Assembly (NCBI RefSeq): GCF_022023855.1
Contig: NZ_CP059451.1
Location: 124,001 to 188,000 of the forward strand
Source of the DNA: Azospirillum brasilense
GTDB lineage: Bacteria; Pseudomonadota; Alphaproteobacteria; Azospirillales; Azospirillaceae
Reading direction: 5' to 3'
Length of the DNA: 64,000 bases
Each line of letters opens with the position of its first letter. Within the stretch, counting starts at the first letter, position 1. Shown piece by piece: positions 8,123 through 16,920 of this stretch. The position numbers and the translations under genes are program-made. The notes beneath the pieces are model-generated. The model saw only the letters and a list, made by a program, of their open reading frames with translations, searched no databases and was not told the DNA's origin.

Positions 8123-10141
8123 ATGGGCACCGATAGAGGCACGGAACACCGCCGCCAGCGGCGCCAAGCCGCTGGAGAGGATGCGGCCGCAAATCGACAG
8201 GCCGGGATGGATGGCGATCCGGATCGGCTGCCCTTGAGGCCTGACATGGCCCTGGGGCTCTGGACATCCTGGATGGAAGCCAACGTCGGTGCCGTCCGCG
8301 ATTGGAGTGGAGCCGTCAGGCCATGGTGGCAGGTTTCGCCCAACGATCTCACCGGCACCCTGCGGGACGCCGGAACCCGGCGGCTCAACGACGTTCTGGC
8401 CAACGACCCGGTGCTCCGGTCCATCGACGGCCTATGGAGCGCCAATCCCTTCCGCACCATCGTGCCGGTCGACTGGGCGGAAGTCGCCCGCGCGCTCCGG
8501 ACCGTGTGGATGCTGTCGCTCAGCCGTCCGGACAAGGCCGTCCGCAAGGCCGCCGACGTCCAGGCGGCCGTCTGGACGTCCGCGATGGAGGCATGGAACG
8601 ACGCGGGCCGCCGCTGGTGGGGCATGGCCGCCGGCAAGGGGGCGGACGCCGCCGGGTCGGGACCGGCGCCCCAAGGCGACAAGCGCTTCGCCGCGCCGGA
8701 ATGGCACACCAATCCGGCCTACCGCACGCTCAAGGAAATGTACCTGCTGGCCTCCGACTGGCTGCTGGAACAGGGCGAGCGCGCCGACGGCCTCGACGAT
8801 GCCGAGCGGCGGCGGCTGACCTTCCATCTCCGCCAGTTCGTCGACGCCATGAGCCCGACGCTTTTGCTGTTCTCCAACCCGGCCGCTTTGCGCCGGGTGT
8901 TGGAAACCGGTGGCGTCAGCCTGGCCGACGGTGCGCGCAACCTGCTCTCGGACCTGAGGGAAGGCCGCCTCAGCATGGTGGACGCCACCGCCTTCGAGCC
9001 GGGGCGCAATCTGGCGACCACTCCCGGCAAGGTCGTCCACCGCAACCGGCTGATCGAGCTGATCCAGTACCAGCCGGCGGGCGGGGCGGTGCACGCTGTG
9101 CCGCTCCTCATCCTGCCGCCGTGGATCAACAAGTACTACATCCTCGACCTCCAGCCGAAGAACTCGATGGTGCGCCATCTGGTCGAGCAAGGTTTCACGG
9201 TGTTCGTGATCTCGTGGAAGAACCCGGACGCCTCGATGGACGGCGTCGGCTTCGACGACTACATGGACCTCGGCCCGCTGCAGGCCGCCGACGTGGTGCG
9301 CGACATCACCGGGGCCACCTCCATCAATGTGATGGGCTACTGCATCGGCGGCACGCTGCTTGCCATCACGCTCGCCTGGCTGGCGGCGAAGGGCGACACG
9401 CGGTTCAACGCCGCCACCTTCATGGTGTCGCTCCAGGATTTCTCCCATGTCGGCGACACCGCGGTGTTCATGGGCGAACCGGCGGTGGACTTCATCGAAC
9501 AGCAGATGATGGAGCGCGGCTACCTCGACAGCCGGGAGATGAGCAACATGTTCAACCTGCTGCGCTCCAACGACCTGATCTGGTCGAACGTCGTCAACAA
9601 CTACCTGATGGGCAACAAGCCCCCGGCCTTCGATCTTCTGTATTGGAACAGCGACGGCACCCGCATGGCGCGGGCGGCGCACAGCTGGTACCTGCGCAAC
9701 ACCTATGTCGAGAACAACCTGATCGCTCCGGGCAAGGTCAGGCTCAAGGGCGAGGCCATCGACCTCGGGCGCATCCCTCAAGACGTCTACGCGGTCGGCG
9801 CGGAGAAGGACCACATCGTGCCCTGGGACTCCGCGTGGCGCGTCACGCAGCTGCTCAAGGAGAGCAAGGTGCGCTACGTGCTGGCGTCCAGCGGGCACAT
9901 CGCCGGCATCATCAACCCGCCCGGCGGCAAGGGCACCTATTGGACCAACGGCGCTGAAGAGCCCGGCGCGACCGCGCAGGCGTGGCGCGAGAAGGCCACC
10001 GCGCACAGCGGCAGCTGGTGGACAGACTGGACGTCATGGTTGGCTGAACGGTCGGGTCGAAAGGGAAAGCCGCCGGCGCTGGGCAGCGCGACGCACCCGG
10101 CGCTCGCCGACGCGCCCGGAACCTATGTCCTGGAAAAGTAA
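8123..10141 (+). CDS. phaC: Poly(3-hydroxyalkanoate) synthase, class I type
   Basis: 672-residue PHA synthase that polymerises hydroxyacyl-CoA (normally 3-hydroxybutyryl-CoA) on the surface of storage granules. The lipase-like box is GYCIGG with nucleophile Cys407. The other catalytic residues are Asp563 (GAEKDHIVPW) and His592 (SSGHIAGI). The PhaC N-terminal domain (about residues 100-270) precedes an alpha/beta hydrolase core. The first ~45 residues are a polar, low-complexity extension, making it longer than the usual ~590 residues. GAGGGG precedes the ATG at a suitable distance. No phaA, phaB or phasin gene adjoins, so this is probably one of several PHA synthase genes in the genome. Confidence 0.95.
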   Translation: MGTDRGTEHRRQRRQAAGEDAAANRQAGMDGDPDRLPLRPDMALGLWTSWMEANVGAVRDWSGAVRPWWQVSPNDLTGTLRDAGTRRLNDVLANDPVLRSIDGLWSANPFRTIVPVDWAEVARALRTVWMLSLSRPDKAVRKAADVQAAVWTSAMEAWNDAGRRWWGMAAGKGADAAGSGPAPQGDKRFAAPEWHTNPAYRTLKEMYLLASDWLLEQGERADGLDDAERRRLTFHLRQFVDAMSPTLLLFSNPAALRRVLETGGVSLADGARNLLSDLREGRLSMVDATAFEPGRNLATTPGKVVHRNRLIELIQYQPAGGAVHAVPLLILPPWINKYYILDLQPKNSMVRHLVEQGFTVFVISWKNPDASMDGVGFDDYMDLGPLQAADVVRDITGATSINVMGYCIGGTLLAITLAWLAAKGDTRFNAATFMVSLQDFSHVGDTAVFMGEPAVDFIEQQMMERGYLDSREMSNMFNLLRSNDLIWSNVVNNYLMGNKPPAFDLLYWNSDGTRMARAAHSWYLRNTYVENNLIAPGKVRLKGEAIDLGRIPQDVYAVGAEKDHIVPWDSAWRVTQLLKESKVRYVLASSGHIAGIINPPGGKGTYWTNGAEEPGATAQAWREKATAHSGSWWTDWTSWLAERSGRKGKPPALGSATHPALADAPGTYVLEK

Positions 10142-10176
10142 GCCCGCCACGCTTCCCCGCGGGCGCGGACGGGTGG

Positions 10177-10587
10177 TCAGGACCAGAAGCTCATCATCCC
10201 CCAGGCGACCAGGGCGGCCATGAGCAGAAGAAAAAGCCAAGGGTTGACGACACCCGTGCGGCGGCTCCGGTCGACGACTTCGCCGTTCGGAGCCGTGGCG
10301 GACCCGCCTTCCGGCAGAAGCTTCACCAGACGATCCGCGGTCGCGACGGCATCCGGGGCTTCGGGTTGTTGCGCCGGAAGCCGGCGGAGGATGACGGCCA
10401 ACGCCGATGCCGCAGCGTCCTTCGGCAGCGCCGCCAGGCGGGCCGCCTCGGCCCAGGGGTCGATGCCGAGCCGCGCGAGCGCGGACAGAACGCTGAGGCG
10501 GCTTCCGTTCTCCTCGTCCCACAGCGGGGCGGACAGGAACTCGTTCAGATCGGATTGATGCAGGGTGTATTCAGGGCGCAACGGCAT
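10177..10587 (-). CDS. C-terminally anchored membrane protein of unknown function
   Basis: 136 residues: a soluble, helical, Leu/Ala-rich N-terminal part (MPLRPEYTLHQSDLNEFLSAPLWDEENG ... LARLGIDPWAEAARLAALPKDAAA) and a single C-terminal transmembrane helix (NPWLFLLLMAALVAWGMMSFW). The start is set at 10587 because GGGAGG lies seven bases upstream; the longer frame to 10776 lacks a site. It converges on phaC, ending 35 bases after the phaC stop. I do not recognise the family. Confidence 0.7.
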   Translation of the reverse strand: MPLRPEYTLHQSDLNEFLSAPLWDEENGSRLSVLSALARLGIDPWAEAARLAALPKDAAASALAVILRRLPAQQPEAPDAVATADRLVKLLPEGGSATAPNGEVVDRSRRTGVVNPWLFLLLMAALVAWGMMSFWS

Positions 10588-10688
10588 ATCAACCTCCCAC
10601 GGTATTTTATGTTCTGCACCTGTATATGGCGGCCGATTGGAAAAAATCAGCGGTGCGTCGATAGGGTTCATTGAATGATGGAATTCTG

Positions 10689-10714
10689 AAGAAATCCTGC
10701 AATCAGGATTTCTT
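10689..10714 (-). terminator. 11-bp perfect hairpin
   Basis: AAGAAATCCTG and CAGGATTTCTT pair perfectly around a CAAT loop. Reading the minus strand, the second arm ends in a T-rich run, so it can act as the terminator of the broken antiporter gene at 10808. It also sits about 100 bases upstream of the 10587 start, so an operator role is possible. Confidence 0.5.
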
Positions 10715-10807
10715 ACAAGGTTCATTTTCTTGAGCGGGTGTCGCGACGTTTGTTTTTGCAGCGGTTGAAAGTTCAAGACCCCGCATTGTCCTCCGCCTCG
10801 ATGTCCG

Positions 10808-11945
10808 TCAATCGGGTGGCAGGGCCTCGTCGCGATGCTGGCGCAGTTCCGGTGCCCCGCGCCAAGGCTCGCCGTGCCGCCGCTCGTAGACGCCGCCCTC
10901 GCCAGCGACGCGAACCCCCTGGACCACGGCCCGCACCTTGTCGTCCGAGGAGCCGAAACTGCGCAGGGCGTAGTCCATCAGCCCAAAGGCGAGTTCGCGC
11001 TCCCCCATGATCGCCAGTCCCACGCCTTGCCTTTCCAGGTGGGCAACCTCCGCCTCGCTGTGGGTCCGCACCGCCGTGTCGATGGAGGGGCCGTGTCGAT
11101 GGAGGGGTTGATCCGGCGCGCGAGATCAAGGACGCGCGGTGTCTGATAGCCCTAGGGCGTGGCGACGACGATCAGCCGCGCCCGCCGGGTGCCGGCGGCC
11201 TCCAGGACGCCCGGCGTCGTCGCGTCCCCATAGACCGCCGGCACGCTGCGTTCACGCAACACCTCGACCCGCCGACGATTCTGGTCGATGACCACGATGG
11301 GCAGCTTTTGGCTTCTCACCCCCTTGCCGACGACGATGCCGACCCGACCGTAACCGACGATGACCGCATGGTCCTGTGGGCCTTCGTGAGCCGGAGGCAG
11401 CACCGACAGGCTGTCGTTTCTCTGGCGTTCGAGCCGGCCCAGCATGCCCGACCGCCCGCGCAGCCAGCCGGAGAGCCGGTCGGGGCCGGCGAACATCAGC
11501 GGATGAGCGTGATCGAGAGGAGCGCACCCGTGAGGATCAAGTCGCGTCCCTCCGGCGGCAGCAGCCCGAGCGTCACCCCGAGGCTGGCCAGGATGAAGGA
11601 GAACTCGCCGACTTGCGCCAGACTGGCCGACACGGTGAGGGCGGTCGAGGCCGGGTAGCCGAACACCATCACGATGCCGAACGCCGCCAGCGTCTTGCCG
11701 AGGACGATGACCAGGACGACGGCGAGCACGGCGAACGGCTCGTGGACCAGGATCATCGGGTCGAACAGCATGCCGACCGAGACCAAGAACAGCACCGCGA
11801 AGGCATCCTGAAGCGGCAGCGCGTCGGCCGCGGCTTGATGGCTGAAGTCGCTCTCGCTCAGGACGACGCCGGCGAAGAAGGCCCCGAGAGCGAAGGAGAC
11901 GCCGAACAGCTCGGCCGAGCCGTAGGCATTGGCAAGTTTGTTCTC
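10808..11945 (-). pseudogene. CPA2-type K+/H+ antiporter (KefB/YbaL-like) remnant
   Basis: The C-terminal half of a monovalent cation:proton antiporter. It keeps the last transporter helices (AELFGVSFALGAFFAGVVLSE, ASLAQVGEFSFILASLGV), then a TrkA-N NAD-binding domain (HAVIVGYGRVGIVVGKGV ... VYGDATTPGVLEAAG) and a C-terminal tail (MGERELAFGLMDYALRSFG). It is broken by a frameshift near 11500, a TAG after VVATP at 11152-11154, and a 17-bp exact tandem duplication (11073-11089 and 11090-11106) that shifts the tail. The 5' half is missing: at about 11945 it meets the LysR gene. Not functional. Confidence 0.85.
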
Positions 11946-12823
11946 GACGCGATGAGTTGGCCGATGTTCTCCAGGAAAACTTGCAGGATGGGCGAGGGAT
12001 TGTCCGCCCGATAGCCCGCGGCGATCTCAATCACCGGCGCGTTGCCGGTGAGCGGCCGGCTGACCAGCGAACGCGGCAGCAAGGGTTCCACATAGGCAGG
12101 CAGCAGCGTGACCCCACCGGTAGACGCCACCAGCGAGATCCCGGTGGCGATGCCGTCGAGGGTGTGGACCGGCGAAACGACGACGCCGCGCTCTCGCAGA
12201 TAGCGGTCGACAATGCCGCGCAACACATGCGGGGTGTCTGTGTAGCCGATGAAGGATGCCGGATCGATGTTGCGCACATCGATCGCGGAGCAGGCGGCTA
12301 GGGGATGATCGCTCGGCAGGACGACTAGAATCGGCTCGTGCGCGATGACCTTGTACGAGACGTCCGGCTGCGGTTCGAGCCGGCAGAAGCCGAGATCGAT
12401 CTCGCCCCGTTGGATGGCTTCGCCGATGTCGGGCGAGAAGTCGCTCGACACCCGGAAGTCGATGTCCTTCAGCTGGCCCCGCAGCACGTGAGTAACGTGC
12501 GACAGCCATTCGACCTCCTGACCGGTCAGGAAGCCCACCGAGAAGCTGGGCTTGGGCGGCCGGGCGGCCCTCCGCGCGGCGGCGACCGCATCGGCCGCCG
12601 CCTGTAAGGCCAACCGCGCGTGCACTAGGAAGGCGCGTCCGGCCGGCGTGAGTTCGACACCGCGGGAGCTTCGCAGCAGGAGCTGGGCGCCAACCTCGAG
12701 TTCCAGGTCGCGCAATTGGCGGCTCAGCGACGGCTGTGCCGTGTGCAGACGCCGTTCGGCGGCGACCGTGAGGCTGCCCTCTTCGGCTACGGCGACGAAG
12801 TAGCGGAGGTGACGGAGCTCCAT
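11858..12823 (-). CDS. LysR-family transcriptional regulator
   Basis: N-terminal winged helix-turn-helix (MELRHLRYFVAVAEEGSLTVAAERRLHTAQPSLSRQ... in part) followed by a periplasmic-binding-type effector domain (SVGFLTGQEVEWL ... EPILVVLPSDHPLA), closest in feel to the CatR/BenM aromatic-catabolism group. The canonical MELRHLRYF start is used; a TTG nine bases earlier is possible. The last ~27 residues are foreign: after IGQLIASR the frame runs antisense into the antiporter relic, so the natural C-terminus was lost but most of the effector domain remains. Divergent from the SDR gene at 13035 and likely its regulator; a TATG-N7-CATA dyad lies at 12874-12888. Confidence 0.85.
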   Translation of the reverse strand: MELRHLRYFVAVAEEGSLTVAAERRLHTAQPSLSRQLRDLELEVGAQLLLRSSRGVELTPAGRAFLVHARLALQAAADAVAAARRAARPPKPSFSVGFLTGQEVEWLSHVTHVLRGQLKDIDFRVSSDFSPDIGEAIQRGEIDLGFCRLEPQPDVSYKVIAHEPILVVLPSDHPLAACSAIDVRNIDPASFIGYTDTPHVLRGIVDRYLRERGVVVSPVHTLDGIATGISLVASTGGVTLLPAYVEPLLPRSLVSRPLTGNAPVIEIAAGYRADNPSPILQVFLENIGQLIASRTNLPMPTARPSCSASPSLSGPSSPASS

Positions 12824-13034
12824 CTTGTGCAATACCTGCTGGTGTCATCCCTATCAGGGCCATGCCTGAAAGGTATGGACGATACATAAACGAAGTCGTT
12901 CTCAAGCGGCAAGTGGTTGGATATCAAGGTGGTACAGACACGCAATCACTGCCGCCCGGGCATGGTCGGTCCGCCACCGGCGACGGTGGCCCAACCCACC
13001 ATTCGGCTACAGGGCCGGCAACAGGAGACCTGCA

Positions 13035-13787
13035 ATGACCACCATCTCGATCGTGACCGGCGGCAGCCGGGGCCTGGGTCGCAACACCGCCCTCAGCATT
13101 GCACGGCGTGGCGGCGACGTGATCCTCACCTACCGCAGCCAAGCCGCGGAGGCGGAGGCCGTCCTGTCCGAGATCCGGGGACTCGGGCGGCGGGCGACGG
13201 CGCTCCAGCTCGACACCGCCGATACGTCCGGCTTTTGCACCTTCGCCGGGCGCGTCCGCTCCACCCTGGAAGGCTGGGGTCGGGACCGCTTCGATCACCT
13301 GATCAACAATGCGGGCCACGGAGAGATGGCCGCTTTCGCGGAAACGACCGAGGCGCAGTTCGACCAGATCTTCAACGTCCATGTGAAGGGCGTCTTCTTC
13401 CTGACCCAGGCCCTGCGGCCGCTGCTGGCGGACGGCGGCCGGATCGTGAACTTCTCCTCCGGCCTGACCCGGGTGTCCTATCCCGGCTTCGCGGCCTATT
13501 CGGCGGCCAAGGGCGCCGTCGAGATCCTGACGCTCTACTTGGCCAAAGAACTCGGCGCCCGCGGCATCACGGCCAACACGATTGCGCCCGGAGCCATCGA
13601 GACCGACTTCCTCGGCGGTGCGGTGCGCGACACCCCGGCTTACAACGAGACCTTCGCTGCGATGACCGCCCTCGGCCGGGTTGGGGTGCCCGACGACATC
13701 GGTCCGGCGGTGGCGAGCCTGCTGAGCCCCGACAACCGTTGGGTCACCGCCCAGCGCATCGAGGTTTCTGGCGGTCAGAACATCTGA
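13035..13787 (+). CDS. Short-chain dehydrogenase/reductase
   Basis: 250-residue classical SDR oxidoreductase. Cofactor motif TGGSRGLG (residues ~8-15), NNAG structural motif, catalytic Ser in NFSSGLT and the YSAAK active site; the C-terminus RIEVSGGQNI is typical. The Arg-rich first turns suggest NADP preference, an inference. AGGAG precedes the ATG by seven bases. Transcribed away from the LysR gene with a 200-base shared promoter region. Substrate cannot be told from sequence. Confidence 0.9.
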   Translation: MTTISIVTGGSRGLGRNTALSIARRGGDVILTYRSQAAEAEAVLSEIRGLGRRATALQLDTADTSGFCTFAGRVRSTLEGWGRDRFDHLINNAGHGEMAAFAETTEAQFDQIFNVHVKGVFFLTQALRPLLADGGRIVNFSSGLTRVSYPGFAAYSAAKGAVEILTLYLAKELGARGITANTIAPGAIETDFLGGAVRDTPAYNETFAAMTALGRVGVPDDIGPAVASLLSPDNRWVTAQRIEVSGGQNI

Positions 13788-13857
13788 TCCGCCCCTCCAC
13801 GCCAAGCATGCAAGACGGAAAACCGTGATGACACGCATTGCAAAGGGACGTGACCCT

Positions 13858-14289
13858 GTCGTCGCCGCCTCATGGAGTTCGACGAAGGCGAACTTCGATG
13901 TGCGATCAATGGCGACGAACATGTGCAACTTGTCCTGTTCGGTCCGAACCTCGGCGATGTCGATATGGAAGAAGCCGATGGGGTAGGCCTTGAACTTCTT
14001 TCAGATGGGGGATCGTCGGCTGCAGGGCATAGAGGCAGTCATCAAGCGGCAGCAGGGTATAGCGCCGGAAAGCGACGACGGCTTCCTCTTCGACCGACAG
14101 CACCGTCGAGCGAGGTGCCTTGGGGCCGGTCCTCTCATCGGTCACCGTTGACCGGAACTTCCATTTGGCGACCGTCTTCGGGTTGATCCCGTAGCGTTTG
14201 GCCAGAACCCTCAGGCTCTCTTGACGATGTTGTATTGCTCGACGGATCGCCTCTGTCGTCGTGGCGCTCCCATGGAGTACTTGGCCCAT
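13858..14289 (-). pseudogene. IS481-family transposase fragment
   Basis: Begins MGQVLHGSATTTEAIRRAIQ and keeps the HTH (LAKRYGINPKTVAKWK) and YALQPTIPHL, the expected start of the IS481 integrase region. About 90 bases are then deleted with a frameshift. The next block appears in another frame as AYPIGFFHIDIAEVRTEQDK and HMFVAIDRTSKFAFVELHE, after which it stops at about 13858. Roughly half of the protein is missing. A terminal repeat probably lies near 14300-14330. Confidence 0.85.
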
Positions 14290-14329
14290 AGTGCATCCCT
14301 CCATTCCTGCGGATACAATGCACCATCAA

Positions 14330-14696
14330 ATGCCGGGACTAAACACCCGCACAAAATCTGCCAGACCACGATGCGCCGCGCCCACCAGCGCCAGAGCCAT
14401 CCTGCCATCTTCTTTCCCCCGACCTGTTTTTGGCTGCCGCCCGGGCCGCCATCGCCGTGGAGGGCCCTTCGCGAGCCGAATGGACGGACCCAAAGTCCCG
14501 GCGGCAAGCGTGGTTTCGCATGATGAAGGAGGCAAGCTGCCAGTTGGAACGGCTGAAGAAGGAGCAGCACCCGGCGCCAGCCCCCATCCACATTTCTGAG
14601 CATGAGCCAGCACCGATCAAACCCCCATAACCCGACGGTCAAGCCGCAAATGGAGGCTGCTCCAGAAGCCGGTCCCCCTGCGCCAAAACCAGACAC
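14330..14696. other. Gap without a recognised gene
   Basis: Between two transposase relics. One plus-strand frame around 14430-14630 reads as a charged, helical peptide (SRRQAWFRMMKEASCQLERLKKEQ) and may be the scrap of another coding sequence, but I recognise no family and see no ribosome site. Confidence 0.4.
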
Positions 14697-14912
14697 CAAC
14701 GCTTGGCGCGGGTCACCGCATTGTATAGCAAGCACCACTTCTGCTCGGCACTGCGCCGCTTTGAGACCTGGGCCGAGATCGCGCAGGCTATTGAGCGGGC
14801 GACCGCCTACTGGAATCAGCACAAGCATCCCTTCATCTGGGGCCGCCGGCGACGCCACCGGCCACCGCACAGGCTCGGTGTCGCCGTTGTTCCAGTTCTC
14901 TCACGGATTTAG
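14697..14912 (+). pseudogene. IS630-family transposase, C-terminal scrap
   Basis: About 70 residues (FETWAEIAQAIERATAYWNQHKHPFIWGRRRRHRP) match the last segment of IS630-type transposases, where the AYWNxHxHPFIWG motif precedes a basic tail. No upstream part of the enzyme is present and the start codon is arbitrary. It lies between the unassigned stretch and the pqi operon. Confidence 0.7.
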
Positions 14913-14956
14913 CGGATGCACCACCAAGGAGCAGACTGTCCGGGGCGCGTCGCGCC

Positions 14957-16243
14957 TCAGGCGGCGGCTGGCGAGACGGCGTGCCGGCCGGCCGCGTCCC
15001 ACATCAGCCGGGGGTCGAAGGTCTCCGCCGCGAACATGGTCAGGATCACCACACCGCAGAAGGCGACCGCCCCGATGCCGGGCTCGATCGTGACCACCGA
15101 GCCGAACTTCACCAAGGCCCCGAGCAAGGCCTCCATGAAGATGTCGATCATCGACCAGCGGCCGATCCAGCGCACGACGTGGTAGAGCCGCGTCCGGTCG
15201 CGCAGCCAGCCGGACTGGCCGGTCTGCGTCGAGACCAGCATGACGGACAACCCAACGAGCTTCAGCATGGGGACGGCGATGCTGGCGAAGAAGACGAGCG
15301 CTGCCAACGGGTACATGCGGGACGCAACCAGTTCCTCCACGCCGCCCAGGATCGTGCTGGGCGCACCGGCGCCGAGTTGCATCACGGTCAGGACTGGGAA
15401 ATAGTTGGCCGGGATGTAGAGCAGCGCCGCCGCGATCACCAGGGCCCAGGTGCGGGCCACGCTGTCCGGCTTGCGCGGGTGCAGGGCGGAACCGCATCGG
15501 GGGCAGCGATGCCGCGCGCCGGCCTCCATGGGACCATCCACGCTGCTGACCAGCCCGCAGACCTCACATCCCGCCATCTCGATGGTTCGGCGGTCCGGCG
15601 GCGCGCAGCGCCCTCGGGCGTCGCCGCGCTGGTCCAGCCGATCCCAGATCGCCTCGCGGTCCAAGGCGCTGTCGGCCCAGATGATAACCACGGTCAGGGC
15701 GAGCAGCGCGTACACCCCGACGTCGAGTGTGATCTTCACCAAGTCGCCGAGCTTCACGTAGGCGACAAACACCCCGAAGACGAAGACCTCGATCATCGAC
15801 CAGGGGCCGAGCCGCTCGACCAGCGCGAAGACGCGGCAGAGATGGCGCGGCGGGGCGGCCTCGCGCTGCCGCAGCAGCACGTAGAGCGTGCCGAGCAGCT
15901 TGAACAGCGGCGCCACCACGGTGACGAACAGCACCGCCACCGCGAGTTCCGCCATGTCCCGGCGTACCAGTTCGGCCGGCCCGGAGAAGAGGCGCGCGCT
16001 GAGCGAAATACCTGCCTTCTGCACCGTCATCAGCGTCGTGCTGCACATGATGACCAGCAGGACCAACGCGGTGAGGTTCAGCGCGACGCTGTGATCGATC
16101 GGGCGGCGCGTGGCCCGCTCCAGCGTGGTGGAGCAGCGCGGGCACTGGGCGGTCATGCCCGGCGCCAAAGCGGGGACCGTCTGGAACAGCCCGCAGCCTG
16201 GGCACTCGCGCAGCCGCTCCGCGGGTTGGGGCTGGTTCCTCAT
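14957..16243 (-). CDS. pqiA: Paraquat-inducible protein A, inner-membrane component of the Pqi lipid-transport system
   Basis: 428-residue integral membrane protein with two homologous halves. Each half begins with a zinc-ribbon-like pair of Cys motifs (ECPGCGLFQ ... CPRCSTTL near residues 14-38 and CEVCGLVSS ... CPRCGSAL near residue 225) and continues with four hydrophobic helices. PqiA-type proteins work with the MCE protein PqiB and lipoprotein PqiC in a trans-envelope pathway linked to lipid movement and membrane-stress tolerance. It is the last gene of the operon and its start overlaps the end of pqiC by four bases. Confidence 0.92.
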   Translation of the reverse strand: MRNQPQPAERLRECPGCGLFQTVPALAPGMTAQCPRCSTTLERATRRPIDHSVALNLTALVLLVIMCSTTLMTVQKAGISLSARLFSGPAELVRRDMAELAVAVLFVTVVAPLFKLLGTLYVLLRQREAAPPRHLCRVFALVERLGPWSMIEVFVFGVFVAYVKLGDLVKITLDVGVYALLALTVVIIWADSALDREAIWDRLDQRGDARGRCAPPDRRTIEMAGCEVCGLVSSVDGPMEAGARHRCPRCGSALHPRKPDSVARTWALVIAAALLYIPANYFPVLTVMQLGAGAPSTILGGVEELVASRMYPLAALVFFASIAVPMLKLVGLSVMLVSTQTGQSGWLRDRTRLYHVVRWIGRWSMIDIFMEALLGALVKFGSVVTIEPGIGAVAFCGVVILTMFAAETFDPRLMWDAAGRHAVSPAAA

Positions 16244-16920
16244 GGTCGCCCCGCGATTCCGGTGACGGGTGCCGCAGCAAGCCCCGAACCGAGCCCCGCG
16301 TTCAGCATCGATGCGAGACCATCAGCCAGCTGCCCGACCGCCGTGCTGGTGGCCGCGACTTGGCCGGCGACGCCCGGCTTCGGCGGCGGAACCGCGATCC
16401 GGAAGCTGCGCAGGGTGGGCTCCGCCCGCCTCCGGCCGGTCACGCTCGCCTGAGCCTGAAGGACGAGGGTGCCGGACGTGTCCTCGTCGAGGCGTTGGAC
16501 GTCCACCTCGATGGTCGCGTCGGGATTGGCGGAGACGGTGCCGGCCTCGCTGACGACCACCGATCGGGACAGGCGCCGTCTCAGTTCATCCGCCAGCACG
16601 CGGCCCAGCATCTCCCCGAGCGGCTCACCCCACCAGTCGTTCTCCATCACCTCCAGCCGGTAGTTCTCGGACGAGCGAACGATCTGCGGTCGCTCCAGGT
16701 AGCGGGCGATCCCCACCTGACGCAACAGGACGACCTTGGGACCGGCGGCTTCCGGTGCCGAAGTGCGCGAAACGGACGTGTTCGCTGCCGGCGCGCCGGG
16801 CACAGGCGCGCCAGATACCGGCGCAATGGTGTATAGGTTGGGCGTCGGAGGCGAGCAGGCGGCCGGAAGGGCCGCCAAGCCGACCGCGGCCAGCCGGTAC
16901 AATCGAAACGGGCGGGTCAC
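16240..16920 (-). CDS. pqiC: PqiC-type outer-membrane lipoprotein
   Basis: 226 residues with a signal peptide ending at the lipobox-like ALPAAC (modified Cys about residue 22). An ABC-type transport auxiliary lipoprotein domain (PqiC/YmbA, DUF330) follows: VVLLRQVGIARYLERPQIV ... RLEVMENDWWGEPLGEMLGRVLADEL. It is predicted to anchor the PqiB tunnel at the outer membrane. It overlaps pqiB by four bases upstream and pqiA by four downstream, indicating translational coupling. Confidence 0.9.
   Translation of the reverse strand: MTRPFRLYRLAAVGLAALPAACSPPTPNLYTIAPVSGAPVPGAPAANTSVSRTSAPEAAGPKVVLLRQVGIARYLERPQIVRSSENYRLEVMENDWWGEPLGEMLGRVLADELRRRLSRSVVVSEAGTVSANPDATIEVDVQRLDEDTSGTLVLQAQASVTGRRRAEPTLRSFRIAVPPPKPGVAGQVAATSTAVGQLADGLASMLNAGLGSGLAAAPVTGIAGRP

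Noticed and set aside
8302..9957. 551-codon alternative-frame ORF inside phaC
   Set aside because: Frame shadow; phaC keeps the complete catalytic triad and domain order.
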